Below are positions 1 through 11,606 of a stretch of 64,000 bases of DNA, in pieces. The stretch comes from Neurospora tetraspora (lineage: Eukaryota; Ascomycota; Sordariomycetes; Sordariales; Sordariaceae). The stretch lies in contig NW_026944386.1 of the NCBI RefSeq assembly GCF_033439725.1, positions 3,100,001 through 3,164,000 on the forward strand, read 5' to 3'. Below the pieces are notes generated by a model. It was not told the DNA's origin. It saw only the letters and a program-made list of their open reading frames with translations, and ran no database searches. Numbering within the stretch: the first letter of the stretch is position 1; each line of letters starts with the position of its first letter. The translations under genes were made by a program, and so were the position numbers.

Positions 1-601
1 CGATCAGACCATCCACGTCACCGACATGTCCATCTGGCTGCAGTTCTGCTCGGACCTGACCCACAACGAGAAGCTGGTGTACCACCTCCGCAACGGCGAG
101 GCCCATCTCAAGGGCCCCTTTGGGACGACGGCGCAGAGTGGGTACGACAAGGATATCCACGTGTTGGGGATGAACGGGTTCCCGGTCCTGATCAAGGATG
201 TGGATCGGGAGGAAGGGAAGGTCACGCTGACCATGAGGAATCTGAGCGCCTTTGAGATTGACTATGGGCCGACGGTTTTTGAGATTCAGGAAGGTGGAGA
301 GGAAGGGCAGTGGAGGACGATTGCGAGGTTGAAGGGGGACTTCTTCACCAAGAGGGGGGAGTTTCATGTTCCCTTCGAGGTCGAGACGGTATCCTTGGAC
401 GGCGAAATCCACCACGCTCAAGGGGGTGAGGTGAACGAGAGTGGGATAAGTCCAGCAGCAAAGCAGTTGGGGTTGGATGTGGAAAAGACATACTATTTCC
501 GAGGGATTAGGACGGACAAGGAGGGGGCATGGACGAATGAGGCGATCAAGTTTATTCGAAGTCCGATCTTGTTGACGGAAAAGTTTATTTCTTTGTACTG
601 A
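1..601 (+). CDS. Unrecognised protein, C-terminal part only
   Basis: An open frame enters from the left edge (first full codon at base 2) and runs to a TGA at 599-601, so only the last 199 residues are visible and the true start lies outside the window. The first in-frame ATG, at base 26, is internal because the frame is already open before it. The visible part is soluble, charged and rich in alternating hydrophobic residues with many glycines, as in a beta-rich fold; there is no membrane segment and no motif I recognise. No intron is needed in this part. Third-position G/C bias and the long open frame support real coding. I cannot assign a function. Confidence 0.7.
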   Translation, partial: DQTIHVTDMSIWLQFCSDLTHNEKLVYHLRNGEAHLKGPFGTTAQSGYDKDIHVLGMNGFPVLIKDVDREEGKVTLTMRNLSAFEIDYGPTVFEIQEGGEEGQWRTIARLKGDFFTKRGEFHVPFEVETVSLDGEIHHAQGGEVNESGISPAAKQLGLDVEKTYYFRGIRTDKEGAWTNEAIKFIRSPILLTEKFISLY

Positions 602-1814
602 TAGGACGGTTGGGATGGAATCAAAATAAAGGGGTCTCGGATTTCAAATTCAGGGGAAGTAAACAAACCCCAAAGCCTTCAAATGATGTGTTCTTTTTTG
701 TTTGCTGTTAGGCCACGGCAAAATGGCCACCATTCGTTTGCAGTTAGGCTTTCCTTCCACTTCAATTGGTAGATTTTGCAGCCGAAAGGAGACACATGTG
801 AATCTGGAAGGCACGGTGCAGATGAAGCCAAGCCCAGAATTGTGAGGGGGAAGCTGCAATTGCAATTTTATACGAGGGGTCCAAAATGCAACAGTGTCCT
901 TACACAACTGAATGCCGTATGATTCAACACCAGGTTTGTGGCGGCTCAACAAGCAGAAGTTGACATGGAAATAACCTTCTTCAGAAATGTCCGATGAAAC
1001 GGAGCTCTTGAAGCTCTCCCGAGCTCTCCCGTCGCTCCGGGAGATCCATCTCTCTGGTACATGGAGTCCAGGGTCAGCCCAGTGAAATGGCACCCCACAA
1101 AATGAACGAACGGCCTTGGATGTGGACTCGCTGGCCAATCAGATGGGAGCTCATCACCTGTAACGCTGCGCCTGCGGCGGACTGCGGGCCCCAAGAGGCC
1201 ACGAAGAACAAGTGTCAACGAGATGCATCATCCCTTTTTGGTGATACGAGTCGAAAGTGTCTCCAGCCAGGCTTCTGCAGCAGGTCCATTTTCTGTTCCT
1301 CCTCCTCCTCTTTCCTCCTCACAGCTCATCTTCTTTCGAGCTTTCTTCAACCTCCACCCCATTTTACAGTTTCGTCTTTCAAGGACGAGCTTTCAGCCAC
1401 ACCCGGCAGCCCCCTTTGTTTCCTTCTCACCCCTCCATTTCAACCTTTCTGAACGCATCCGGACCATTGATCTTCACGTCCACTTTCCACTTTCCTCTTC
1501 GTTGCCTGACGTTTTAACCTCCAAGCATCAGCTGGGAACAAAGGTACCTTCTCTGACAAAGGTCCACGGTTCCCCCCGGCCCCCGTCCCGTTATATTCTT
1601 AGTACCTTGTCCCTTTACATCACCCACTTCCTTAACTATACTACCACGCGTCCGTTCCACACTCTCTTTAACTCCATCTTTTTTCTCTTCCATGATCGGC
1701 CTCGCCATCTAAACTACCACCTACCGCATAACCGATCCTCGATTGGATTGATCTATCTCGTCCACGCCCACGATCGATCGAGACACTTGAAGCTCCCTTG
1801 AGCGAACCTGCACC
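602..1814. other. Intergenic: 3' flank of the first gene and 5' leader of PMT2
   Basis: About 1.2 kb without a supported gene. The right half (about 1260-1800) is strongly pyrimidine-rich on the + strand, including an uninterrupted CT-rich tract near 1290-1330, as is usual for long transcribed leaders in these fungi. Open frames here (for example 1223-1801 +) are products of that skewed composition and stop before the PMT2 ATG. Confidence 0.6.
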
Positions 1815-4306
1815 ATGGCGACCCCCACGGATGGCTCCGAGCGAGCCACCACGGTCTCCGGTGCCGACCCCGTTGGAGACGCGGCCCGGAGACGCAACGT
1901 TCCTCCAGTCACTCCTACTGTTATCGGAAAGCCCCAGCCCGAGGATAATAAGAAGACTCTGGTTCCGGTGAAGAAGGTCCGTAGCTAGCCTGTGCCCCAT
2001 CTTACGCCCTGTCCATGCTAACCAACATCTGCACTCTAGGAGCAGAGCTTCCTCGATTCTATCGCGAGTTGGGAGTGGATCGTTGCCCCCGCTGTATTCA
2101 CGTTCCTGGCCTTCTTTACGCGTTTTTGGCAGATTGGTCTCTCTCCCATCGTGACATGGGACGAAGCCCAGTGAGCACACCCGTCTATCCAAATCCCACA
2201 GATTTTCGAGGCTAGCTGACACGATGCAACGTACAGTTTCGGAAAGTTTGGTAGCCATTACCTCAAGCGCGAGTTCTACTTCGATGTTCACCCTCCTGCC
2301 GGAAAGCTCCTCGTTGGTCTGAGCGGATTGCTTGCCGGTTACAATGGATCTTTCGAGTTCAAGTCCGGCGAGACCTACCCCGAGGAAATCAACTACACCT
2401 TCATGCGCCAGTTCAACGCTTTCTGGGGAGCCATGTGCGTTCCCATGGCCTACTATACCGCCAAGGAGCTTAACTTCAAGCTCCCTGCCGTCTGGCTCAT
2501 CACTCTCATGGTTCTCTGCGAGAACTCGTACACCACCATCAGCCGCTTCATCCTCCTCGACTCTATGCTCCTCTTCGGTACCGTGGCCACCACTCTGTGC
2601 TGGGCCAAGTTCCATAACCTGCGCAAGAAGAGCTTCACGCCTGAGTGGTTCTTCTGGCTGTTCCTGACTGGTCTCAGCATCGGCTTTGTCTGCAGTGTCA
2701 AGTGGGTTGGCCTCTTCGTTACCGCTCTCGTCGGTCTCTACACCATTGAGGACCTCTGGAACAAGTTCGGCGACACCAAGATGCCCGTTAAGGTTCTAAC
2801 TGCCCACGTTGCCGCTCGCGTCGCCTGCCTTATCATCCTGCCCTTTGCGGTTTACCTTGTGAGCTTTGCCATCCACTTCTGGGTTTTGACCAACTCCGGC
2901 CCCGGCGATGCCCAGATGCCCTCGCTCTTCCAGGCCAACTTGAGAGGCACCGAAGTTGGCAGGGACAGCCCTCTGGAGCTTGCTCTCGGCTCCCGCGTGA
3001 CTATCAAGAACATGGGCTATGGTGGTGGCCTGCTTCACAGTCACGTTCAGACCTACCCCGAGGGTTCTAACCAACAACAAGTGACTTGCTATCACCACAA
3101 GGATGCCAACAACGACTGGTTTTTCTTCCCTAACCGCAGGGAGCAGGCTTATGACGAGAACTCTGATGAGATCCGTTACATTGGTGATGGCAGCACTGTT
3201 CGCCTGATCCATGCCCAGACCGGCCGCAACCTGCACTCCCACGAGATCCCCGCTCCCATGACCAAGAGCGACAAGGAGGTTTCTTGCTATGGCAACCTTA
3301 CCGTTGGTGATGAGAAGGACCACTGGAAGATTGAGGTCGTCAAGGACACCAATTCTCGCGATCGCTCCAAGATCCGCACTCTCACCACTGCCTTCCGCTT
3401 GAAGCACGAGGTTTTGGGATGCTACCTCCGCGCTGGAACCGTTAACCTTCCCCAGTGGGGTTTCAAGCAGATCGAGACTACCTGCACCAAGACCAACAAC
3501 CCCCGTGACACTTACACTCACTGGAACGTTGAGTCCCATACTAACCCCAAGCGTAAGTCTGCACCGTAATTGAGGGTGGCTTTGTTTCCTTTTGCTAACA
3601 GAAACCAGTGCCTCCTGCTGAGCCCGGCCAGTTCAAGAATCAATTCTTCCAGGACTTCATTCACTTGGTACGTGTCTCCGTTCCCATTTGCTTCTAGGAA
3701 ATCCTCTAACATGTGTGACAGAACGTTGCCATGATGACCTCTAACAACGCTCTTGTTCCCGATCCTGACAAGCAGGACGATTTGGCTTCCCAATGGTGGC
3801 AGTGGCCTATCCTTCACGTTGGCTTGAGAATGTGCAGCTGGGACGACAAGACCGTCAAGTATTTCTTGCTTGGCAATCCTCTTGTCTACTGGGGCTCCAC
3901 TGTCGGTCTCGGCGTCTTTGGCCTTCTCGTCGTTTGGTACACTCTCCGCTGGCAGCGTGGCTACAAGGAGCTCGGCCAGGACGGCATTGACCAGATCCAC
4001 TACGCCGGAGTTTACCCTGTCATCGGCTGGTTCCTTCACTACTTGCCCTTCATCGTCATGGGCCGTGTCACCTACGTCCATCACTACTACCCGGCGCTCT
4101 ACTTCGCCATCCTCTCCTTTGGTTTCCTTGCCGACTGGTTCCTCAGAGCTAGGAGCAAGCGTACCCAGGCCATTGCCTATGGTATCCTTTATGCGACGGT
4201 TATTGGGCTTTACATCTTCTTCATGCCCATCAGCTGGGGAATGGTGGGCCCGAACCAGCAGTACAAGTACATGAAGTGGTTCGATAACTGGAGGATCTCG
4301 GATTAA
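1815..4306 (+). CDS. pmt2: Dolichyl-phosphate-mannose-protein mannosyltransferase, PMT2 class
   Basis: Transfers mannose from dolichyl-phosphate mannose to Ser/Thr of secretory proteins in the ER membrane; PMT2 proteins normally pair with PMT1. Predicted exons are 1815-1976, 2040-2170, 2237-3552, 3609-3667 and 3722-4306, giving 750 residues (yeast Pmt2 has 759). Exon 2 ends in the PMT motif WDEAHFGKFG, completed across the splice and holding the essential Asp-Glu pair, followed by DVHPP. Three MIR repeats lie at about residues 330-520 (cores LLHSHVQTYPEGSNQQQ, NLHSHEIPAP and CYLRAG), and a C-terminal membrane block ends with RVTYVHHYYPALYF. The order of residues around GLSGLLAGYNGS and NNALVPDPDK matches Pmt2 rather than Pmt1 or Pmt4. 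The first intron has an unusual donor, GTCCGT (or GTGAAG nine bases earlier); both keep the frame. Its 3' end converges on the Rab gene. Confidence 0.93.
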
Positions 4307-5051
4307 AGATGGTGATGGGGAAGGAAACTACGGTCAGCCCCGTTCTCGGTTGGCGATCATCACCGCAACAGTTTTCCTGTAACTGGTGCTCTACTCTAAA
4401 GTGTACCAAATTCTGTGCATCTGCATTGACAATGTCTCTTTTCCTTTTAAGTCTGATCTAAAACAAAAAGAACGATGAGCTATAGAAAAAGGGAAACAAT
4501 TGATTAGCGTGTCTACTGGAAGGTGTTTGCCGAGATAGCATTGTGCGATTTGTTGGAGAGTGTCTGCAACGAAAGATACTGGTTTCCTTGATGTAATAGA
4601 TCGGGGCCGTCAAACTTCTATATTAGAGCAAGTCAATGTCCAGAAACACGGTAAACATGTTGAGTAGCCATTTAGTAGTAGTGATTAGAAGTTTATCGTT
4701 CTGCCTGCGTTCCCGACATTAATGCCCGTTACCCTCGTTGAAAATGCATATGCGATGGGTCTCCCGATCCACTCATCTCGGTCGAACAGGACTCAACAAG
4801 GCGATACACCCTCACATCGATCCACATCTTCTTCCTTGCTCACTTCGCTCTAGCATTCCTGTCCATCCTGCTTCGAATCATTACGACCTGGTACCATTTG
4901 TTTATGTCCCGGTCTCTCTTCCTTAGCATGTCGCATTCCGTAAAACGTCTTGATCGTATCGCATGTATATTTTGCTCGTCCATCTTCCCTTCTCCTCCTC
5001 CTCCTCCTTCTCTTCTTCCTCTCCCTCCACCCTCTTCCTCCAACCCTCCAC
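4307..5051. other. Convergent 3' spacer with polypyrimidine tract
   Basis: 745 bp between the stop codons of PMT2 (+) and the Rab gene (-), probably both 3' UTRs. Bases about 4984-5046 form a nearly pure pyrimidine run on the + strand (CTC/CTT triplets), hence purine-rich in the Rab transcript just after its stop. No gene is supported. Confidence 0.6.
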
Positions 5052-5912
5052 CTAACAACACCCTCCATAACTCCCCGCCTTATCCCCCGTCAACTTCACA
5101 TTCGTCCCCCCGCCCCCTCCCCCTCCACCACCTAACCCAGCACTCGGCCCCTTCACCCCCGACCTTCTATCGTTCAAATCATACTTCCCCGCCTGAATAT
5201 TCTGGTATATCCTCTCGGCAACCCTCATAAACGCCTTCTCGACATTCTCCCCGCTCTTCGCGCTCGTCTCCACGTATTCTAGGACACCATTCTTCCTTGC
5301 CCACTCTTCCGCTTCTTTCCTCGTTACCTCCCTCTTGTTGTTTTCCCCGTCCTCATTTTGTTCTGTAAGATCGGCCTTGTTCCCCACAAGAATAACGACA
5401 ATGTCCGGCTCGGCGATGGCGCGAAGGTCGTTCAGCCAGTCGGTTACGTGCTCGAAGGTTTGTTTCCTGCTCAAGTCGAAGACGAGGAGGGCACCGGAGG
5501 CGCCGCGGAAGTATGAGCGGGTGACGGATTTGTAGGTTTCTTGGCCGGCGGTGTCCCAGAGGGAGAGTTTCATGTGTTTTTGCGGGACAGGGGGGTCGGA
5601 TGAAGAAGAGGAGGGTTTGGCGGCTATTGGGGGTGGGGGGAGGCCCGAGGAGGAGGAGGTTGTGCCGTTTGGTATTGTTGTTGTGGGATCTGAGGTGGTG
5701 GCTGTTGGTTCTTGTGATTGTTGTTCTTGGGAATCGCTGTGAGGAGGACCGACGGGGACGATGCGCGAGCCGAATTCGACGCCGATGGTCACGTCGTGGT
5801 GGGTGACGAAACGACCTTCGCAGAGCCGGATCGTGAGCGAGGATTTACCGCAGCCTGAGTCGCCGATGCATACTAGCTTTGCGATGTAGTCCCAGGGTAG
5901 TGAGGACGACAT
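5052..5912 (-). CDS. Rab-family small GTPase (Rab2/4/14-like) with a long inserted loop
   Basis: A membrane-traffic GTPase of 286 residues with no intron needed. Visible motifs are the P-loop GDSGCGKS (residues 17-24), switch I TIGVEFG (42-48), WDTAGQE (119-125), NKAD, ETSAK, and a C-terminal Cys-Cys after a glycine-rich tail, which is the usual double geranylgeranylation site. HHDVTIGVEFGSRIV resembles the Rab2/Rab4/Rab14 group; the exact subfamily is uncertain. Rabs are normally about 200-220 residues. The excess is a Ser/Thr/Pro/Gln-rich stretch at about 53-114, in the beta2-beta3 hairpin between the switches, plus a poly-Gly run near the C-terminus. The insert is in frame and has no convincing donor and acceptor pair, so I read it as coding. 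It converges with PMT2 and diverges from the SLC44-like gene. Confidence 0.9.
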   Translation of the reverse strand: MSSSLPWDYIAKLVCIGDSGCGKSSLTIRLCEGRFVTHHDVTIGVEFGSRIVPVGPPHSDSQEQQSQEPTATTSDPTTTIPNGTTSSSSGLPPPPIAAKPSSSSSDPPVPQKHMKLSLWDTAGQETYKSVTRSYFRGASGALLVFDLSRKQTFEHVTDWLNDLRAIAEPDIVVILVGNKADLTEQNEDGENNKREVTRKEAEEWARKNGVLEYVETSAKSGENVEKAFMRVAERIYQNIQAGKYDLNDRRSGVKGPSAGLGGGGGGGGGTNVKLTGDKAGSYGGCC

Positions 5913-7767
5913 GGTTGGTTGTAGTTGTGGGATATCCGCTTGTCGAGTTGGTTGCTAGGACGTTGATGGATATTGGTAGAGGTGATAATAATAATGGAGG
6001 AGAAACCTCCAGATGGTCGCGGGGGTAGTATTAATGCTTCTTTTCGATGACGGACTGGACTGGCTGGGCCTTGGTGTTTGTCGTTTCGAGTTGCGCAGAC
6101 CTGGCTATGTAACCGAGCCGGAGTTTGCAAGGGGTTCGCTCGTCAGGAGATCAGGTGAGGTGATGGATTGCAGAGAGCTATCCCGGGATAGTTAAAGGCA
6201 GTGGATCTGGCTCCCTGTTTTATAAGAAGTCGGCGGCTTGGACGGTGTCTTTTGGGACTGGGTTGACTGCTTGGTTGATCGATGATGATATGGCTAGGTA
6301 CCACCGAGGCTGGCTCGAGGGGATGGCGTAGAAAGTGATTTCCAGACCGTTCCTGACGACAATACAACGCAAGAGGTGATGGTTGCACTTCTGGTCGCTG
6401 GTTGGACGTCGTTCAAAGTATCGATGAGGACTAGACTCGGAAGAGAAAATACAAAGAACAACTTGGCAGCGTGAACGATGAACGCTGAATGGAGGACACC
6501 CTGACACCTCACGGGGTGGAGCTGTCGGTCGGGATGGGAGCTCCAGTCTTGTTACGGATCTGGCCAATAGAAGATGGCCGCTTGCAGTGGATCACCTGGT
6601 CGGGGCTCGCGGTGGCATCGGGTCGGTGTTATCAGTGACGCAAGTGAACGATAACAGACCTCTTCACATTCCCGTTCAGAAGACGATGTCATGGGGCATC
6701 ATCCTTTTTGATAAAGACTACAAAGGATCAAGCCTTATAAGGGGCCAGCAGGTGAGATACGTGTTCGCACAATCTTTTGGTTTCCTCCACCACTTTTCAT
6801 TATCTCCCGGTGTGGCTGTTGTGCACTCTGACTGCCGAACCATCATTAAAAGTTGAATCATGATTCGATGAATCCAATGCTGTGTTTCTAGTGTAAAAGG
6901 AGCAAACATCCGGCAGGCACCACCGAATGTCGTTATTTGCGGAGCTCCAAGCTGCCTGCCTTGATGTACCCATCAGGGTTCCTACTGAGGGTTGGTTCGT
7001 TGGCTGGTAGAGACTGCCCTGGTGGTTGGTGGTTGCCCGTTGATCACGGCAGGCGGACTGGACCTCAGGCTCCCAGGCCAGGGTTGTCGCGTGCAGTCCA
7101 GTGTGGGTGAGTGGCCGGGCGGTCAGTCGCCAGCCCACTTGTTTAGTTGTTACACAGTGGACACCCGATCCCTTCCCTTGTCTGCCTGTTTCTTGTACAC
7201 CCGTACCCTCCGACTACCCTACGACTCTGAATCTTATCAACAGCCATCCATATTCCCTTGTTTTGTTTTCCATCTCTTCATCCTCTTTCTGGTTCGCTCT
7301 CGTATGTCTCTATGCCACATGGCGCGCATGCTCTTAGGACTATCCAGTTAATTCTCGTTGCCTTGGGCCGCCTTGTTCATTATCTCTTTGCATGAGGCAG
7401 AAGCCTGAAGTGCCAAACCTCCGTCGCTCTGAAACCCCTCCACCGATTAGGCCCTGGCTATAAGCGTCTTGTTAGCAGAACGAAGTCATCCCGTCTAGCA
7501 CATCTCACGCCGTCGCATACCAGTACGCTAGCACCTTTCTAGATCTCGAGAAATACAATCTGGAATCATCTTTACATCGGCGTCTTCAACTCGGCCACAT
7601 CGCTCCGACCACCACTGGCGTCCGTCTGCGTCCGTCTGCCGTCATCAGCTACGCATCATCGGTCCCACACCGCCGACTAACACCAAGAGGCACTATTTCG
7701 GACAACCTCACTTGAGCTGCAACTAAATTTTCTCGAAATAACTTTTGGGGGCGTGGGATAGGCCGCC
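5913..7767. other. Divergent promoter region, Rab (-) and SLC44-like (+)
   Basis: 1.85 kb between two start codons. It contains a perfect 14 bp palindrome (CTATCCCGGGATAG, 6178-6191), 266 bp before the Rab ATG. The right part (7140-7760) is CT-rich and is probably the leader of the SLC44-like gene, with a few short upstream ATGs near 7303-7331. No gene is supported. Confidence 0.55.
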
Positions 7768-10141
7768 ATGTTCTCAGAATGTGCGTATATCTATGTCCAG
7801 TCCACCTCCCCGACGTTACCCGTCAATCGTTTTCAGTACCATCTTTCATACTGACTAACAGGTAAAACCAGATGCGTCAAAGTTCCTGTCCCAGTCGCAG
7901 TCACGATTGTCCAGCTTTGCCGGGCAAGATAACAACGACCGGCCTTCGTCTCGCCAACCAGGGGGCTGGACTGGCAGAGGCAGAGGACTGAGTGGGCGTT
8001 CCTACTATAGAGGTGCCGCAGGCAACCCTTATCAACCGACTAGCTCTCGCTTTGGTACCCTTGCCGGATTTGGGTCTCGATACGCCCAGGATGCGCCGCT
8101 GTTTCAAGCCGCTGTTGAGCAAGAGGAGGAGGACGAAGAAGAGAGAGACCGGGAGGCTGCAGATCTGTTTGCTTTGCAACGCTCCCGTCGCGTGATACCT
8201 GCCGCACGGTTGGAAGATAGCACCGAAGCCGAGGATGATGGGAGTGCTTCGCTAGAGAGGAGTCGGGGCTACCAAGACGCACTCGGAACTCGCCTCCACG
8301 GCATCAGAAGCAGTTGGAACGATTCTACAAGCTTGTCCAAGCGCGAACATGATCGCCGACAAGGAGGGAGCAAGTTATTTGGGAAGCACAAACGCCAAAG
8401 TTCGGATGAGGATGACAGCACTAAGGGTGCCATGGAAGACGTCGGACTGCAGTCAACTATTGCCGAAGATGATGATGACCCGCCAGAGGATCTCTTGGGT
8501 GAGGCTTCTATGGGCAGCTCCCCACCCGCTTTCCAGAAATTCAAGTCACAGCCAGCACCGCAAAGGTATTCGACCAGGAGAAGCTCGGTTCAGGATTCAG
8601 AGGCGGGCCTATTGCAAGAGTCTCGAAGGTCCTTCGATGGTGGACTGCCACCAGACGCCGGGCTAACACCAGCGCACCCGGTTTCGGATGGGGAAATATT
8701 CGTCCACGATCCCTTCTTCGCTTACATATTCCTGATTGCTTTGGCATCCTTGTTTGCCACGTTTGTGCTGGTTTACCTTCACACAAGCGGGAAGCGGCCA
8801 CTCGGCGACACCATCTACAACACCATAACCAGGTCTTTCAACTTACTAGCTGTCGACACATTGGTATCGATGATTGTTGCTTTTGTCTGGTTGGCAACAT
8901 TGCGAGCGTACATCAGGCCACTGGTTTACTTGATTTTGGTGTCCGTGCCAATGATCATGACCGCCTTCTCTTTGTATCCCTTGATCTTGAGTTTCCGGGC
9001 AACCAGCGGAAGTACGCGAGCGCAGGATACCGTTATGAGGTGGGCTTCCACTGTCCCAGCTTCTGCGGCAGTGATTTGGATATACATGGTCTTCAAGGGC
9101 CGTCTTGCGATAAGATCGGCAATCAATATCCTGGAGTTTTCGAGTCGTATTCTTGCGGCAAATTCGCCTTTGATGTTGGTTGGTGTAGGGTGCCTGGCCA
9201 CGGTAGTACTCTGGACCTGGGTTTGGTTACTCATGTTTACTAGAGTCTTCCTGGGCGGGAGTTTCTCGAGCTACCTGTCGCGCTTTATCATCAGCGCGTC
9301 CAGTTGGTGGCTAGGCATCTACTTTGTCCTGATGTATATCTGGACCTTGTCGATCATCTCCGGGATCCAGCGAGCCACCACGGCGGCGACGGTATCGCAA
9401 TGGTATTTTCATCGCAACGCGGTCCCAGCAGCATCATCCAAGGACGTCGTCTCTGCCGCCCTGGGTCACGCTCTCAGCACCATCTTTGGCACTATCAGCA
9501 TGTCGACGCTAATAGCACTAGCCATCCGCCTTCCCCTTCTTATATTGCCCTCCCGCGCCGCAAACATTCTTAGCATGTTTGTGTACTCCTTCGTTCCTAC
9601 ACCGATCGCAGCTCTTACCAACCCGTTGACTCTCACATACGCCGCCATCCACTCGGAGTCTCTCGCGGTTGCTTCTCGAGGTCTCAGCCGGATGGACTTC
9701 CTTGCCCCTCAGCGGCCGACAACGACGCTTACGCCGGTCGCTCTCCGATCCGACGTCCACAACTCCCCGCTCCTGCCCTATCGGCTAGCAAAGCTCATCT
9801 TGCATGCTACGCGGTTCATAATGGCTACCGCCCTCGGCTTCGCGGGATGGGTCATGACGGCTCGACAACTGACGGTTGAGCGTCCCGATGGGAGCATGGG
9901 ACTAAAGGGAAGCGCGTACGCCTATGTTGTGGGTATGGTTGCCAGCTTTATCGGATGGGGCATCCTCGGCGCAATGGAAGGAATCCTGAGTGGTATCGTC
10001 GATGCCGTTGTCATCTGCTATGGTAGCGAAAGGGGAATGGCCTCGGGCGGTTACTGTATGGAGGCCGCGCAACTCTTTGGTTCTTTCAATGGATCGTATG
10101 GTAGGGGCAGAGATGAAGAGGACCGCCGTGAGGTTTACTAG
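7768..10141 (+). CDS. SLC44/CTL-family multispanning membrane protein (Pns1-like)
   Basis: Exons 7768-7780 and 7872-10141 give 760 residues. The start is the ATG in GCCGCCATG; the 13-nt first exon ends in a split Tyr codon (donor GTGCGT, acceptor ACCAG), giving MFSEYASKFLSQSQSR. Residues 1 to about 280 are soluble, acidic and serine-rich (EEEDEEERD, a DDDDPPEDLL patch). From about 281 onward there are many hydrophobic segments with GGSFSSYLSRFIISASSWWLG and a glycine-rich late part (GWGILGAMEGILSGIVDAVVICYGSE), which fits choline-transporter-like (DUF580) proteins. The family is tied to choline or lipid-precursor movement in animals; yeast Pns1 has no settled role, so substrate and membrane are unknown. 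It ends in charged residues. Confidence 0.85.
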
Positions 10142-11606
10142 GCGTCCAGGCCTGACGAGTGGCATACCCCATGGAATGGAAACTTGACATTTGAATAATG
10201 ATGGAACGAAATGAGATGACGGATTAGGATGGGATGGTTTGGCTTGATTGTTTTCGGGACTTTACAACTCGTCCAAAGCGCAGACAATATGAGACAGGAA
10301 GGGTTACGGAACGGTTACGGAGACTGCACAGGTATTATTTCGTTGGGTCTTTTCTTCTGCGTTACCGAGCATAACTGGAGTAGAGGACATTGGCCCAAAC
10401 TGCATTGTTATGGTGACCAAAGGGGGGCAATCATGGTTTTATAGATAGTGTCAGTAGACCGAGCAAGATAGGTTGTTGTTCGAGTTGATTGATGATGGCT
10501 CTGGGTTAGGGTTAATGATTGAAACATAGCGACTATATATCAATATATTATGAATGCCTAGGTACAACCGTGCGAATCTACCATGAAATTCCTATCCCAA
10601 GGAATATAACAAAGAAGAGAAGAGCTGGCTCTGGATGATTACTGCGAAGCTCTAACTTAAATGAGAATTGCACAGCCTCCTTGGAGTTATCTGGTGTTCT
10701 TGTCAAGTCCATGGGCAGTGGTATCGATTTGATCACATGGCAGAATACAACATCGCACATCGCTAAACTACACCATGGGCGGCCTCCATCTAAGAATGTA
10801 AGAAGCGTGTGACAAATAGTGAAATTCGGTGATCCAGGCGAGTAATACTGGATTTCTAGAGTTCCTATGTTGACGCTCGCCACCTACAGTGGCTGGTTGA
10901 TTAAGATAGTACTGCTAGAGGTATTCCCGGAATACCGGACAGCCGATGCCGGGGTTCGTGCAGTTGACGACTTCCCCATAAGTACCTAACATGTACATGC
11001 TGCTGAATCATGACCTCGCTTGTCAACCTAACCCCTCGTGAACGGGGCTGTGCAATCGTACGGATTGGATGTTCCTGAGCTCTCCCGTGGCTTCTTCGCC
11101 CGCTTGAGTGGTTTGGTATCCGCTGCTGCCTCTACCGTTGTGATTCCCTCTGGTGTTCCCGGCGAGTCGTTCGCAATCGCCAGTCTTGGCATCGCATCCG
11201 CAGCTTACATCATACGTCGACTTTCAGTCGCAACGCCACGCCCGTCAAGCCGCTTCACAATGCATTAATAGAACTCCAACCTTCACAATACCAAATCTGT
11301 CCTTATGGTACTTACCATCTCAAAATATTTATTTTACATCTTGCTTCTGTTTGCCACCTGGTAGTTACCGCAGATACCAAGAGTATATAAACCAACCCCC
11401 GCTTTGAAACCCATCTCTTACACGACCTACAAACTCTTGTACCCCTCCTTCGTCATCCACCTTTTTCCTGCCTCACCCGACATCAACCAACAAGTCGTAC
11501 GAACCAGATCTCCTGGTATTTTACGCCTTCATTCCTCGATCTAATTGAAATCTCCCCCACCACATAATCAACCTACCATCAAACAGAAAACAGCAAAGTC
11601 CGTTCG
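10142..11606. other. Intergenic: SLC44-like 3' flank and WW-gene promoter
   Basis: 1.46 kb with no supported gene. It holds a two-unit telomere-like GGGTTAGGGTTA (about 10504-10515), a 17 bp palindrome (10920-10936), a TATA-like box (11384-11390), and a CT-rich leader from about 11400 to the WW start. Confidence 0.55.
11384..11390 (+). promoter_or_regulatory. TATA-like box of the WW-domain gene
   Basis: TATATAA, 217 bp before the ATG at 11607 and followed by a pyrimidine-rich leader. The position fits a core promoter for a gene with a leader of roughly 150-200 nt. This is inferred from sequence only. Confidence 0.45.

Noticed and set aside
1223-1801. 192-codon ORF in the PMT2 leader
   Set aside because: It is built of Ser, Pro, Leu, His and Phe as expected from a pyrimidine-rich leader, and stops before the PMT2 start.
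1668-2615. 315-codon minus-strand ORF
   Set aside because: It overlaps conserved PMT2 exons on the other strand and crosses two of its introns; no domain is visible.
5571-5756. Cryptic intron in the Rab gene
   Set aside because: Although the stretch is 186 bp and in frame, no donor and acceptor pair at its borders would rejoin the conserved strands, so it was kept as coding.
10504-10515. Telomere-like GGGTTAGGGTTA
   Set aside because: Only two units, far from any chromosome end and flanked by ordinary genes; likely chance.
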